DNA of 64,000 bases from Immersiella caudata (taxonomy: Eukaryota > Ascomycota > Sordariomycetes > Sordariales > Lasiosphaeriaceae), in assembly GCA_030512335.1 (NCBI GenBank), contig JAULSU010000006.1, forward strand, positions 4,340,001 through 4,404,000, in the 5' to 3' direction. Positions within the stretch are counted from its first letter, which is position 1, and each line of letters begins with the position of its first letter. Made by a program: the position numbers and the translations under genes. The notes beneath the pieces are model-generated. The model did not search any database. It worked only from the letters and a program-made list of their open reading frames with translations, and was not told where the DNA came from. Shown piece by piece: positions 36,717 through 48,519 of this stretch.

Positions 36717-38125
36717 GAGCGAGTGGCTGTTGATGTACGAAATATGGCGACATAACACGCTTGTAATATCGGGTTCTTTATGGAGTTGGGGCGGCTTCTC
36801 TTCGGGTTGGTTTCAGGTCTCTTTGTCTGGAACATAATGGGATTTGCCCTCGCGGGAACATCGATGCGGAATTGGGCGGACGGCGTAACGGCATGGGTTT
36901 TTGGCGTCTTGAGAAGCACGGCAGCAGACGGAAGCTGGCGACCGGACGCCGTAGATAACTTTGTGGTCCGGATGGGTCTGTGGGAAGAAACGCATCCCAT
37001 CTTACGACATGCATGCCGTCTCAATCATATGATGATGTGGTTTGGAAAAACTTGACTGACGCTGAAATGACTGCTGGCCCCTGGGGAAGGGTTGCAGAGT
37101 CACCTCAATCCATCAGGCATTCTTCGGGAAACTGACACTGACCCGCAAGCCGAGCCGTACGTGTGATTTTGACGTGCCACAGGCCACATCGCAGGTGACC
37201 CAAGACAGACGACTCTCGACACGATCACACTCACCCTCGCTCGGGAATCGCCTCTATGCTGGAAGCCTGCTCATGTCCTTGGGCTCACGCGCGACCCCAA
37301 ATATGCAGCCAGGGTCGGCCGCAGAAAACGTGGCAGTCCAGGGGACGAACGGCCAGTGGCGGCAAGGTCCTTTTCCCGGAAGCCAATCTCGGGTGTTGCC
37401 GAATTTTGGGTCTTGTCGGCCGGCGACACGAACCAATGTTTTCGCCTCAGTGCGGTAGGAGATAACCGAGACCGCAGACCACTTCCCGGTCGGTCTGCAA
37501 TGCTCCTTGCCGCTACCTAGGACGGAAACAAATGCCCGTGGGGTCTAGGTTTGAGCAGCTGCCAGCAAGTCAGAGTTTCATACCTGCCCAGGTTCCAGGT
37601 AACCCAGACTCCAAATCGGGATGCCCGGTGGAGCCGAGTCACGAGAAAGCATCCGGGTACCCGAGGCGGTTTGGAAGGCACCATACTTCTCTTGATCGGA
37701 CGGCATTGGGGCGGAGATATCGCAAAGAGGGAGAGATATGATGACTTGGACCTACCTCATTCGCGAAAATTCCTAAGGGCAAATGTCACTAATCGCTGGC
37801 ATGGCCGTGCTTATCGGTTCATCCGCTGGGCAGCTTTTCCTGCCAGTGTCATCAGAAAACTCCACAATCCGGCACACAGAAAGTTACGGTAACGCAACCA
37901 TCTCGGAAGGAGGAAAGGACGAGGGCGAAAAAATCGGGATTTGGCGAGGCAAACACTTTCCACAATTACTGCACGGTATCACCCCGTATCACCCCGGAGT
38001 GAGTTGATGGCAATAAATCAGCACAAGAAGCGAAACCCTGTGCGAGAAAGACATCTCCACGCTCACCGCACTCCGAAACCTCTCGCGCCCTTCAGCCAGC
38101 CGCCAATCCTCCAACTACTGCCGCA
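36717..38125. other. intergenic region
   Basis: No supportable gene. The hydrophobic frame at 36780-37055 on the plus strand has no neighbour exons. The last part is the promoter of the SurE-like gene. Confidence 0.5.
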
Positions 38126-39320
38126 ATGCGGTATCCTTCGTCCTTTGCGTGCGCAGCCGCTGCGCTAATGTTCAGCTGCCAAGCTATCAACATTCTCATG
38201 TCAAATGACGATGGCTTCGGATCGGGAAATCTACGTGAGCTTTACCACATGCTCACCGGCGCTGGCCACAACGGTACGTGCGCCTTTGTCTGACTCAATC
38301 AACCCATCTCCTCTTCATTTGAGCAATCCAGTCACCCAACGAATGGGAAGCGCAGCTACTGACCCGTCATGACGTGCCGCAGTTTACATCGTCGCGCCGG
38401 CATTCCAACAAAGCGGCCAAGGCGGCAGGGTTGGCTTCACCACCGAGGCGAACCTTACGGGCCCCTCGCAATACGGCTTGATCCCCGCGGGAGCACCATC
38501 AATCGGCCCCGACCCTGTGGATGACCACATCTTCTACTACAACGGCACACCCGCTGCGTGCGTCTTTGTCGCCCTCGATTATGTTCTGCCGAATTACGCA
38601 GGCTTCAAGGTTCCCGACCTCATCCTCAGCGGCCCGAATTATGGGACGAACCTCGGCCCAAGCGTCTGGTCCCTCTCGGGAACTGCTGGCGTTGCGTGAG
38701 TCCCCTCTTTTTGACGGTAGCTTGCCCAGCCCGCGGTAGCTAACCATGTTTGCAATGTGTCCAGATACTCCGCCACTGCTCGCAGCATACCTGCCATCGC
38801 CTTATCCGGAAGCAACACAGCGGTGCCATACTTGGAGGTCGACGGCCCAGGCCATGATGCGTACCGCGTTGCCGCAGTTTCGTTCCGAGTCGTAGAAGCC
38901 ATCATCGAGACCACACCGCCGGGCCATCCCATATTCCCCCTTGGCTATGGAGCCAACGTGAACATCCCCCCGCTCTCCAACAACCACACCTCGGTGCCCA
39001 TTGTTCAGAGCCGGATGACGGGTGGCGCAGAGGTGGATGCGGCTGTGCCCGGCAAGACGCCCGGAACCTTCACGTGGGCCAACCTTTCTCCACGTGCCTC
39101 GGGACTGAATCAGTGCATCAACGGAGACTGCAGTCTACCGGGAGAGACGGAGGTTGTGGCAGCCGGCAAAGTGGCGCTGTCTCTGTATACGATCGACTAC
39201 ACCGCGCCAATCGGCGCCAAGGCATCCTCGGTGATGCAACGCTTTGCGGCACTGGCTGGGTGGATGGAAGGGAAAGCCGGGTTGGAAAGGAGAGATCGGA
39301 GGGTGCATTGGAGAGCATGA
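38126..39320 (+). CDS. secreted SurE-type acid phosphatase/nucleotidase
   Basis: 338 aa, three exons: 38126-38273, 38383-38695 and 38765-39320. The signal peptide (SSFACAAAALMFSCQA) ends just before the SurE core INILMSNDDGFGSGNLREL. The metal-binding pair D28/D29 is intact. Further SurE motifs are VYIVAPAFQQSGQG, the DLILSGPNYGTNLG loop with its metal-binding Asn, and WSLSGTAGVAYSATA. SurE enzymes are metal-dependent 5'/3'-nucleotidases and acid phosphatases. Bacterial ones are cytosolic, while fungal homologues are often secreted, as here. A role in phosphate scavenging is inferred. Confidence 0.9.
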
Positions 39321-39999
39321 GGAACTGCTGTGGTTGTATGTGCTCCGGAAGGGTCAGGAAGGCCTCCAAAAATGCAGTCAACGCGTTACCAGATAGTAAG
39401 AAGCCCTTTAGAAATGCAAGTAGCGGATTGTGAGAGAGTAATAAGCTGTCTTGGAATGCAGGCTACACATCCTAACATATCCATCAGCCGCCTTTCCGGC
39501 ATTAAAAAGGCCTCAGTTGACACATGGTCTACCGTTATCCACGACAAGTCTTCGGCCCTCACACTACGGTGGTGCTTGTCACATACACACCTAAGAAATG
39601 GGTTGCCTAGGCGCTTGTAATAAGCAGGGTCACAATCTGCAAATGATATTGTTTGATATGTGCATGCAGCACGCCAGAGACTCTGGCAAAAGCCGGCCAA
39701 AGCCGAAGAGAGAATGCTAGTGGATTGCAAGGAGCCCAGGGGCAAGTAAACTGCAACCAACGGTAGTCCTGGCTTCCCTGCCACTCGACCTCGCCGCCTC
39801 TTGACGTTGGAGACGCTGGACTGGGAGGGATGCATTGACCCTCCTGGCGTCTGCGCTTTCTGGGGGTGCGCGGCCGGGGGAGGCGCTTCCGCTTCGGTAT
39901 GACTTCTTTATGCACTGAGAGCATGGCGTTGTGCGCTTTTGGCAAAGACGTTGGTTTTGAGCAACGGGCAATGAAGATGGACGCAACTTGCAGCGGTGA
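39321..39999. other. intergenic region
   Basis: No gene seen. A 194-codon minus-strand frame (39607-40191) runs antisense into the HNH-like gene and has no motif. Confidence 0.5.
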
Positions 40000-41273
40000 A
40001 TGGACCCGGAACAAGAGCTGACCACTCACCTTTTGCTTATCGACGAGGCGAAAGAAAAGCTGTACCACCTCAGGCAGTTGGAATGCAACTGCAAACATCA
40101 CTTCCCTTGGCTCACCGGGGAGCCGCGCGATCAGTATAAGCCACTTCATCAACCGGTTCTCGCCACTGTCATGATGATGGGCATCAACCAAGTCCGAGAG
40201 ATGGCAGGCCCCCCTAGCCTAACGAAAAGACAGAGCAACTGTCTTACAGAAGGGTTCCTCAAAGACTTGATGGCGATGCCTTGCTTGATCAAGAAGAGAA
40301 AGTGCCTCAGCTGCTGTCAGCTCGTGAACTATCTAACTGATTGGGTCGGAAGTTGTCACCAACAATCCAACCACCAATGACGCCTCTCTCCTTTCCCTAG
40401 TGGAGCCGCGCCTCCAATCTGAGAAAGCTGAGCGAGCCATGCTCGATAACCATCGCTACATTGTTCTTGGTACAAAGAATCCCGATATTTGTCACATCAT
40501 CCCGTTAGGGGTCAGCGATACGGAGGAGTTCCGAGTCGCATTCGGGAAATGGCTCGGGGCGGCAGCTTTCTACGTCTACTACGAAAAGCCAGAGCTGGTT
40601 AGGGACTCTGTAAGTATCCCAGCGGGTGTGGATTCCGGTGATGTGGACTCTAGTTCATAGGACAAAAGCCAAGATGACGATAAGAATAAGGAGTGGCTAT
40701 GGGCTCTTTACTGTCATGAGACCTTGTCAGAGATAGGGGTCAATGACAGATCGTGGAACCAGATCAGTCTGGACAAGCAGCTTCACAACTGGTGGAGCGA
40801 GTGCTACTTCGCCTTCAAACCGCTCGGTATTGGTGGCGAAATCACCCAGGGCCTGGACCCGAAGGGCGACACTGCAGACTACACTCGGGTCAAGCTACAG
40901 TTCCATTGGATGCCGCATCGGAAGGACTCAGGAGCGACACCCTTCGATATCTCCAAGAACGCACGCCCAGAGGATTTCTCAGACGTATACGAGAAGACAT
41001 ACGGCGAACTGGAGACCAACGACCTGAACCATCGTGTTCAAACCAGGCGACATCTTTTGTATCAAGGTTGAGCACCGGCATGCGGAGCGAATGCTTTCGG
41101 CTTTCAGGTTACAATGGGTAGCGATAAAGATTTTATCGCTAGCAGGCGTGGAGTGCTTGGATGACGTGGGAGACTCTCCGGACTACCTGGCCGAGAATCT
41201 CAACTGGATGGGTGACAAGAAAAGGGGAATGACCATTCCGGATTTGATAAAGGGGTGGGAGGACATAGAGTGA
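40000..41273 (+). pseudogene. HNH-endonuclease-like gene with frame breaks, probable pseudogene
   Basis: Pieces in three frames follow the order of fungal HNH_2-type nuclease proteins. The N-terminal part (40000-40351) has a coiled region and LTGEPRDQYKPL. The next (40401-40609) has the HNH start RYIVLGTKNPDICHIIPLG, with His kept but the Cys expected before VLTG replaced by Ile. A clean GT-AG intron at 40610-40660 leads to NQISLDKQLHNWWSECYFAF and VKLQFHWMPH. The C-terminal block FKPGDIFCIKVEHRHAERM continues in another frame from 41037 to 41273. The first junction can be bridged by a weak 49-bp intron, but no intron reconciles the shift near 41034. The protein is probably not made intact; a sequencing error would be the alternative. 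Confidence 0.65.
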
Positions 41274-42244
41274 GGCATTAATTGTATTGTAAACTGTACT
41301 ATTTACGGGTAAGAACGCCTTTATTCCAGCTGAAAGGGCCTTGGTTGCATTGTGGCAGGCGTTGTTAACATTGTGAAAGGCGTTGGAACAATCAGCTGAG
41401 CCATTCTCTGCATGCCTTGACGGCCTTGCAATGTTGCCTATTCGCCGTGGCCAAACGCAAGCAGCCCTTACTGGGAGGGGGCCCAGGTAAGCCACAATGA
41501 GGCTTTGAAGTGCTGAAATCTTGTGATGGTTAGGTCTCCAGGGTTCGGCTCAAGGACCCATAGTGTTTCTGTGTAATATAATGGGGTCTCCCCTCTCCGT
41601 GTTCCAAGGCTCTCCTCTCTTCAATCAACCATTTCATAATGCGTTTCAGCATGAAGATGAGTTCTCTTCCTGCGGATACCACCTTCAATCTGGGTATAAC
41701 GAGGTATCCGACCTCGCTGAGACAATCAGGGGTTACAATGTTCTCGTGACATATCCTCCCTGCCGGGTATCCGCGATGCGCGATCGTGCCATGTCTGATG
41801 AATCTTGACTACCTCTGCATAGGTTTGCGTTGCCACCGCAGAAGCTGGAAATGCCCCCAATCGGCAGCTGGTGTAATATTTCGTAGTAGACTCGGAGGAC
41901 ACCAGCTTGGCATTCCTCAAGTTTCCTGCTTCCGTCGCAGAGCTCTTGGCTTTGTCACGATGGTCAAACTAATTTTGAACATGTGTTCCCACACCAACGG
42001 GACTCCGGGAGCAGCGATCGGATAGGAGATCGGCGTACAAGTCTAAGCTATTATTGGGCGCCATCACGATATTCTGTCTCAGAAGTTCTGCGTGTCTCGG
42101 CTAGATCCGCGCTCAGGTTTCACAGCCAAATCACAATGGTTACGGATCGTCAGAACGAAGGATGACATAAAGTGCGAGATTCGTCCCCTTCAATCTTCTC
42201 GGGGCTTTTGATCACCGAGTTTAATAGCGCGCTTTGACAGAACG
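41274..42244. other. intergenic region
   Basis: No gene seen. An imperfect tandem repeat of about 21 bp with core CATTGTG(G/A)(C/A)AGGCGTTG occurs near 41349-41390. The rest is promoter DNA of the MFS gene. Confidence 0.45.
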
Positions 42245-43932
42245 ATGGCGGCCATGAAGAAGCACCCAGAGCATCCCACCGAGAATGTAGCTGTCCTCTC
42301 GGAGGGTGACGCTATCACCCGCCTCCGCACAAAGATGGATCTCCATATTGTCCCAGTTGTTGCCGTATTATACCTCTTTTGCTTCATAGATCGCGCGAAC
42401 TTGGGTGTGTAAGCTCTCATAGTCGAGCCCCTGACACTACCATCATCGCCGTCCACATCAAGTGGAACATGAAGAATGCCGCTGACCGCTCGATAGGCAA
42501 TGCGAAAATCAGCGGCATGGATAAGGACCTCAAAATGACAGGTTCGTTCCCCTGCGGGCGGCAGAGTCGTAATTACGCAACTGACCGGTGTGGAGGCTTC
42601 GAGTACAACATCATCCTATCCAGCTTCTACATCAGCTACATCACCCTCGAGATACCAGCCGTCATCGTCTGCAAGTGGATTGGGCCAGCAATCTTCATAC
42701 CGCTCACGTCGATCGGATTCGGCATCTGCAGTGTCTGTACCGCCTTCGTCTCGACAACGCCTCAGGCCTGTGCCGTACGCTTCCTGCTCGGTGCGTTCGA
42801 GGCTGGCATGATGCCGAGCATAGCCTATTACCTGTCGCTATTTTACAGCCGCGCAGAGCTCACGTTCAGACTAGCGTTGTATATCGTGACGGCGCCACTC
42901 GCCGGTGCCTTTGGCGGACTGATAGCCGGGGGAATCCTCAAGCTACCCCGGATCGGCTCGCTGACATCGTGGAGGATGATATTTTTCGTCGAGGGCATCG
43001 TCACGGTTGGGATCGCCCTTGTCACGGTGTTCCTCCTTCCTCGCGGTCCTGGATCTACAAGCTGGCTCCGTCCCGAGGAGAGAACGCTGGCCATGGAGCG
43101 GTTGAGAGCCGAGCGGGGAGCTTCACCTCAGGAGATCCTAGATTCCGGGGATGGAGACAAGTTGAAGAGAACTCGGAACGCGCGGCAATTTCTTCGCGGC
43201 TTGGGCAGCCCCGTGACGCTCTCCATCGGCTTCATCTTCCTCCTTGATGCTGTCACGGTGCAAGCCTTCGCCTTCTTCTTGCCAACCATTGTGCGAACCA
43301 TCTATCCAACGAGCACCACGGTGCAGCAGCAGCTCTACACGGTACCGCCATATTTGGTTGGGGCATTCATGATGGTTTCGATGTCGGGGATGAGCTGGTG
43401 GACTGACCGGCGGCAAATATTCTTCAAGCCCTCAACCACCCTTGTCCTCATCGGATACATCATGTTCTTGACGTCCTCAAATCCGCATGTGCGGTATGGG
43501 GCAACCTTCTTAGTTTCGAGCTGCTTCGCACTCGGTATTTCCCCCCCCCCCCCCTCCCCTGTTTAAATCACCCGAACGCCAACTGACCCCCCACCAGGCC
43601 CCCTGACCAACGCACAAGTCGCCGCCAACGTCATCTCCGATACCACAAGAAGTGCCGCTATATCTATGAACTGCATGTTCGCCCATTGCGGCGGGCTCAT
43701 CGGGTCCTGGACCTTTGTCGAGTGGGACGCGCCCCATTACCGGATTGGAAATTCGGTCAACCTCGCCACCTCGGCGACGATCCTTGTCATGTCCACCGCG
43801 ATTCTTCTCTGGATGAAGGCCGACAACAAGGCACGAGACCTCAAGGAACAGGAAGCTAACGAAAACGGGTTGCCAGAGGGGAAAGTGGAGGATTTGGACT
43901 GGCGGCACCCGAGCTTCCGATGGAAGCCATGA
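42245..43932 (+). CDS. MFS transporter, anion:cation symporter (allantoate/vitamin) family
   Basis: Plasma-membrane carrier, 492 aa, four exons: 42245-42404, 42497-42541, 42596-43534 and 43598-43932. The N-terminal segment LHIVPVVAVLYLFCFIDRAN matches the first helix of Dal5/Tna1-type carriers and is followed by NAKISGMDKDLKMTG. The classic loop YNIILSSFYISYITLEIPA gives TM2. Later parts include RFLLGAFEAGMMPSIAYYLS, LAGAFGGLIAGGI and WRMIFFVEGIVTVG. Exon 2 is only 45 bp but restores family sequence exactly. Intron 3 contains a C14 tract right after its donor. Possible substrates are allantoate, nicotinate, biotin or dipeptides and cannot be chosen from sequence. Confidence 0.9.
43541..43554. 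repeat. poly(C)14 tract inside MFS intron 3
   Basis: Starts six bases after the 5' splice site, the same arrangement as the C16 block in the methionine permease intron. Confidence 0.95.
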
Positions 43933-44353
43933 GGCGAGCGACGGGGAATGGGCAGATGCGACTCACTTCCGGTGGGGTGTTATCAAACCGGTCGTGAACG
44001 GGTGCGACCTTTTGGCCAAATTATTTGCCGAAGGAGGCTGTCTATCGGTATCGATGTGCGAGAAATGGAGCGGGAGGTAACCGCCTGTGATTTGCGGCCA
44101 ATGCAGGATTTTCACCTGGTCAGTCAGTCCAGAGGGGAAGGCACGGGGGACATGCACGGTCTCGATTGTTTGTTCCTTCCTCAGCTAGAGTATCTTCTCT
44201 TCGTTGAGTCCAGGTCCCTCTGTCTGCTCCAAAACTGAGGCCCACAATCACCCGTCTCTTGGCTTTTTCCTCGCAGTGCCTAGGCAGCGTCGGCATCACG
44301 CCAGTCGTGACTTCCGGATTGGCCGCTGGATGCTGTAGGGATGGTGTCCTCCG
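43933..44353. other. intergenic region
   Basis: 3' flank of the MFS gene. A 96-codon frame at 43948-44238 has no family features. Nothing else seen. Confidence 0.5.
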
Positions 44354-44933
44354 TTAGAGCGAGATGATCCAGTCTATCTGCTCGAAATCCTTGCCATTAA
44401 AGCCTGCCATCACTGGGAAGTCAGAGTTGAGTTTCTTCAAGATCCGAGTCTCACAAACATCTGGGTATCAGAAAAACCTGTAATTAAGTAACCTGCGTAC
44501 CGTCAAATGCATAGGCCATGGCGACACCCCTATGCATGTTCTCTTCTCGTGCGACACGTGCCATCCAAAATATGGACGTAAAAATGGTCTTCGACGCAGG
44601 AGGGATCTCAGGAGCGGAGAAAGTTTCATTTGCATATGCTATTTGCAAAGTGTGACCAGTGCGTCTTGTGATGAGCCGCGAGTTAAGCCACAGAGATATC
44701 TTACCATCGTGGACTGCTCCCACGACATACAATAGTGTGATGCCGGGCTGGCCTGCTGCCAAGGCGCAATAGAATTGAGTGCGCGATCGCAAGTTGCCAT
44801 TGTGGTTGAACTGAGTTTGTGGGTCTGAGTGGAAGCTTGGGATGGAAGATTGGAGGGAAATCCTGTCAAGAGAAGTTGCGCGAGGAAATTCTGGTCCGGT
44901 ATTTGGTGTGGTGAGCAGTTGAAGCGAATGGCC
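44354..44933 (-). pseudogene. uncharacterised reading frame without start codon
   Basis: On the minus strand the frame is open from just after a TAA at 44936-44934 to the stop at 44486-44484, 150 codons without an ATG. Composition is protein-like: SLDRISLQSSIPSFHSDPQT, then QFYCALAAGQPGITLLYVVG, HDGKISLWLN and IFTSIFWMARVAREENMHRG. A further in-frame-looking piece (CETRILKKLNSDFPVMAGFN, ending DWIISL) runs to 44354 if a 40-bp intron is allowed. The ATG at 44800 is in another frame, one base off, so a single-base loss after the start codon is one explanation. Beta-strand periodicity hints at a lectin-like fold, but I recognise no family. Confidence 0.35.
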
Positions 44934-45143
44934 TTATCTTATCAAATGTAGATGTGAAATGAAAGCATGGAAAGCGAGCAGTCAAGCTAAGAATCCTAGG
45001 AAGGTGCGGAGCCAGCAGAAAGATCGGGCAGGCGCGATCATCCCACAAACATACCACGTTCCCCTCGCCTCACGACCAGTTCACATTCGGCTACCTACCC
45101 ATTTTGCTCTTCCCATCATTAGTTCATCCATCGGCTAAGGACT
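44934..45143. other. divergent spacer
   Basis: About 210 bp between the start-less minus-strand frame and the decayed plus-strand gene. I see no motifs. Confidence 0.4.
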
Positions 45144-46204
45144 ATGGAGACCCGTGCATGTGGTGATGATCAAGTGTTGAAGACGTTCGACGCGGTTCAG
45201 CGCGAGCTGAACAACGGTACCTCCGAGTCGCCTAAGAAGATCGAGACTGCCGTCGAGGATGGGAAGCAGAGACCCCATTCCAGCTAACCGGTTCAATGCT
45301 GACAACTTCCCTTACAAAAAATCCCTCAAGAAGAATAAGAACCCGGGCAATTCCCGCCGGCGAAGCTGCGGACGACTCGCGTGTCGCCAAGACGCCTAGT
45401 CGAGCTGGCGGTTTCCATGAGATCCACGACATGGGTGCGTTCTTCCGCCAGCGCAGTTCGGGCAGCTCCGGTGAGAAGCGAGCCGTTTCTACGTATTTTG
45501 AGACCAATCGCTATCTCTCCTCCACTTGACCGGAGTGCCTGAGTGAACTGCCTCCAAATGTGAAGGAGTCCAACTAAACGCACATTTGCCGACATGTTTA
45601 CTTCTCGCCGATGGGTTAACTCTTTGCTGGTGTGTTTATTCTTCGCCGGCGCCTTACTATTTCTCCAAATACAACACAAACGCCAGAGGATGCCCCTCAT
45701 GAGCTTTTCGTCGCTATCAAAAAGGCCCAACGCGCCCATGTCCCGGTTGTCGCGGCGATGGGCGCCGTGACCCAAGGTATTTGCAGACCTCTTGAGCTAT
45801 CTCTACAGCAGCAGCCTTAAAGATGTAATGTACGCTGAAAAGTCATTTACCTACATCATCACACCCGCGAAGAAAACCCAAGCCACCGATCAAGAGACCA
45901 ACACCATTTCGGCGGGCATCACGCCCAAGAAGCGCCGCAAGGCGGAGGGCGACGCTCCACCCATCACGCCGAAACGCCCTGGGCAGTTCCTTTTTGCCGA
46001 TGACAATAACTCGGATCCGCTTTTATTCAACCACATCACAAAGTAATGGTAACACCTCTCCCCTCACTTCCAAAGTTTTGAGCTTGAACTAACTTGCGAC
46101 AGAGCGCCCAACGCAACCAGCCTCTCCCGTAACGCCGCCGGCACCAACGAAATAGTGCTGAGAATCTCAAGTAGGGATGAGGAATCGATGTTCGACGGCA
46201 ATTG
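45144..46204 (+). pseudogene. decayed gene of unknown family with several frameshifts
   Basis: Starts with ATG 45144 (METRACGDDQVLKTFDAVQ). It continues in a second frame after the stop at 45285 (DPIPANRFNADNFPYKKSLK), then a third (RAGGFHEIHDMGAFFRQRSS up to 45527), then KAQRAHVPVVAAMGAVT, then KVFADLLSYLYSSSLKDVMY. The last part carries a basic patch PKKRRK like a nuclear localisation signal, and a clean 59-bp intron (46043-46101) leads to a final exon ending MFDGNC at 46204. Several TAA stops interrupt the middle. The order of fragments and the single good intron indicate a once-functional gene. No domain is recognised, so no function is proposed. Confidence 0.45.
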
Positions 46205-46402
46205 CTGACCAAGGTGGTTACATCATTCTTTCTGCAAAAAGCCGCCTTCAGGATACGGCCGTGTTTTTTTTGGTTTTCTGTTTTGGCTTGTGAAAATTAC
46301 GATGATACCCATTGTGTTTGAACACGGGACCTTGGTGTTTGTGTTTTTGATATGTTGCCTTTATTTATGGCTTGCAGCCACAAATCTAAAATTCAATACT
46401 CC

Positions 46403-48005
46403 TCACACCCTCCACCCCTGAATCTCATCCAACGTCAAAACATACTCGCTATTATACACCTGTTTCAACAGTTCCGGCGTATTCCACTCCGCATTATCAA
46501 TGAACCCACTCCCCCATACAGCAAACCACAACCAATGCGCCTCATACGCCTGCAGCAGCTCCGGACGCGGCGCAGCCCCAACCTCCGCAGCAGCAATCAT
46601 CTTCTTGCCCTTCCCAAGCGTGATAAGCTCATTATACTGCGTCGAAATGGGTCCATTCCCCTGGGCATAAACATCAGCTGAAAGAATATCCACAGTCTCA
46701 TCGCCGGGATACCACTCAGGGAGAATCGAGTTCCAGACCCAGAGCAAGTTGTCCAGCTTGTGGTAGTTGGTTAGGCGGTCGTGCAGCAGAAGCCAGAGCT
46801 TCTTGGCGGGCTCGGGGCCTTTGGCTCCCCACCAGAACCAGCCTCCTTCGGCTTCGTGGAGGGGGCGGAAGAGGATGGGGACGCCGGCTTGCTGCAGGCG
46901 TTTGAGCTGGACGGCGATGGCGTCGATGTCGCGGAGGATGAGGGTGTAGTTTGCGTTGGTGGTTGAGCTGAGGGCGGAGGCGATATCGAAATCGGTTGCG
47001 CGCGTGTAGAAGCCGCTGGGGGGGTGTCAGCTGCCAGCCCTTTTTCAGGTGGGGTTGGATGTCTCGGGGGGGCTCAGGGGGTGACTCCTCCGCTTCCTGA
47101 GACAACTCGACAAAAGAAAAAGAGTCCCAATCACATACCTCCACCATTTATTCTCTTCGGTATCATAAAGCCCCGTAGGGGCGTTCCAATGCCAAAGAAA
47201 AGAAATGATACCCCCCCTATTATGATGCACAAGAGCCTCCTCCACCGAAGTCCCGACAGTCCCCCGTTCGACTCTGCTCGGCGTGTAATCCATAAAATCG
47301 AAACTGATAAGCGCCGGCGTCTTCCCCGTCAGCTGTGCAATCCAGCTGGAATACGAAAGCTCCTGCTGTCCCGAGAGGATCTTCTTCCCGTAGATGGAAC
47401 GAAGATACGAGTAGAGCTTCTTAGCGCCATCATCCGCCGCGGGATTCCGTGGTGCAGCTTCGATATTGTGGGCGGGCCGCGGTGTCGAGGGTGTGAGGGT
47501 GATGGAGTCGAGCAAGTACCAGCCCCAGTTGCTGACAATGTCGATGGTGTTGGCGCCGGCTTCCAGGAGAACTTGGCCGGCGGCAATGTTGGAAAAGGAT
47601 TGGCTGGCGGGGAAGTAGACTTCGCTGCTTGCGCCACCGTTTAGGACCACGGATGTGCGTTTCTCTCCGTAGATGGCTGCGACGCGGATGGTGAGGTCGT
47701 ACAGTTTGATGCTGTCGCTGTTGACCTTGAAGCTGACCTTGTCGGTTCCTGTGTCGAAGCCGTTCACGTAGCCGGTCCCTTCTCCGGTTAGCTTTGAGGC
47801 AGGGGCTATGGGAAATGGCGGATTCGTTGAGATGGCTGGGTCAACACTCACCCGTGAATCCAGCCTGAGTCTTCTCGACCTGAACTCCGGTCAAAATGCC
47901 ATCTTCTGCCTCGTAGGTCTTGGCCTCGCTGCGGCAAGCCACCCTGGCGCTCACTGTGGCCACCAAACCAGCCAAGGCCAGGAGATTGCTGAAAAGGCGA
48001 GCCAT
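46403..48005 (-). CDS. secreted GH26 beta-mannanase with N-terminal CBM35
   Basis: Extracellular endo-1,4-beta-mannanase, 469 aa, three exons in minus orientation: 48005-47852, 47781-47139 and 47015-46403. A signal peptide (LFSNLLALAGLVATVSA) is followed by a CBM35 module: YEAEDGILTG, then GTGYVNGFD, VLLEAGANTIDIVSNWGWYLLDSI (in part). A short linker leads to the GH26 barrel. The acid/base is E320 in FRPLHEAEGGWFWWG and the nucleophile is E410 in MIAAAEVGAAP. The second intron (123 bp) is removed to join WW-S-GFYTRATDFD. For intron 1 an alternative acceptor at 47806 adds eight residues; 47782 is chosen because it fits CBM35 spacing. The enzyme would cut galacto- or glucomannan in plant cell walls. 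Confidence 0.9.
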
Positions 48006-48519
48006 GGTTGGTGGAACGAACGACTGGGGAGTGCCCAAAGGAGAGCTGCCAGTTTGCGCGTCACACAAATGATTTATATGACTGCCCTCGACATAAATAT
48101 GATCCTAATAGCATCGCTCTTCGATGACAGGACTACCTGACGCGATGCGACTGTGGAGTTAGTAACGGTGATCGAGACCTGTGATTGGAGGAATCAAGTC
48201 CATGTCCCGGGATAATAGCACCTTGGTCCGGAGCGAGATGCTCCGCTTGCCTCAACTGCCCCCTAGAAATGTCACCGGCTCGGCATCGTTATTACCGACA
48301 TGCCTTTAGCGATGTCCAAGGCGGTCTGGACATCTCCGATGGGCCATTCTGGATGTTAGACCGTTGGCGCCCGCGCAGCAAATCCTGACAAAAGCATCCG
48401 AGGTTCTGAACAGCAGCACATGAACTTTGCGTCGATAACTCAATCATAAGCCCCAGTGACGAAATCTCTAAAGTACCGCAGCATTACAAGACTTACTCGT
48501 ACACCGCGCAAAGATGACA
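48006..48519. other. promoter of GH26 and 3' flank of amidase
   Basis: No gene seen. Contains the TATA-like motif listed separately. Confidence 0.5.
48071..48080 (-). promoter_or_regulatory. TATA-like element of the GH26 gene
   Basis: CATATAAATC on the minus strand, 66-75 bp before the ATG. Confidence 0.45.

Noticed and set aside
40985..41046. 62-bp intron to rescue the HNH-like gene
   Set aside because: GT and AG are present, but the join places the C-terminal block in the wrong frame, so a frameshift remains.
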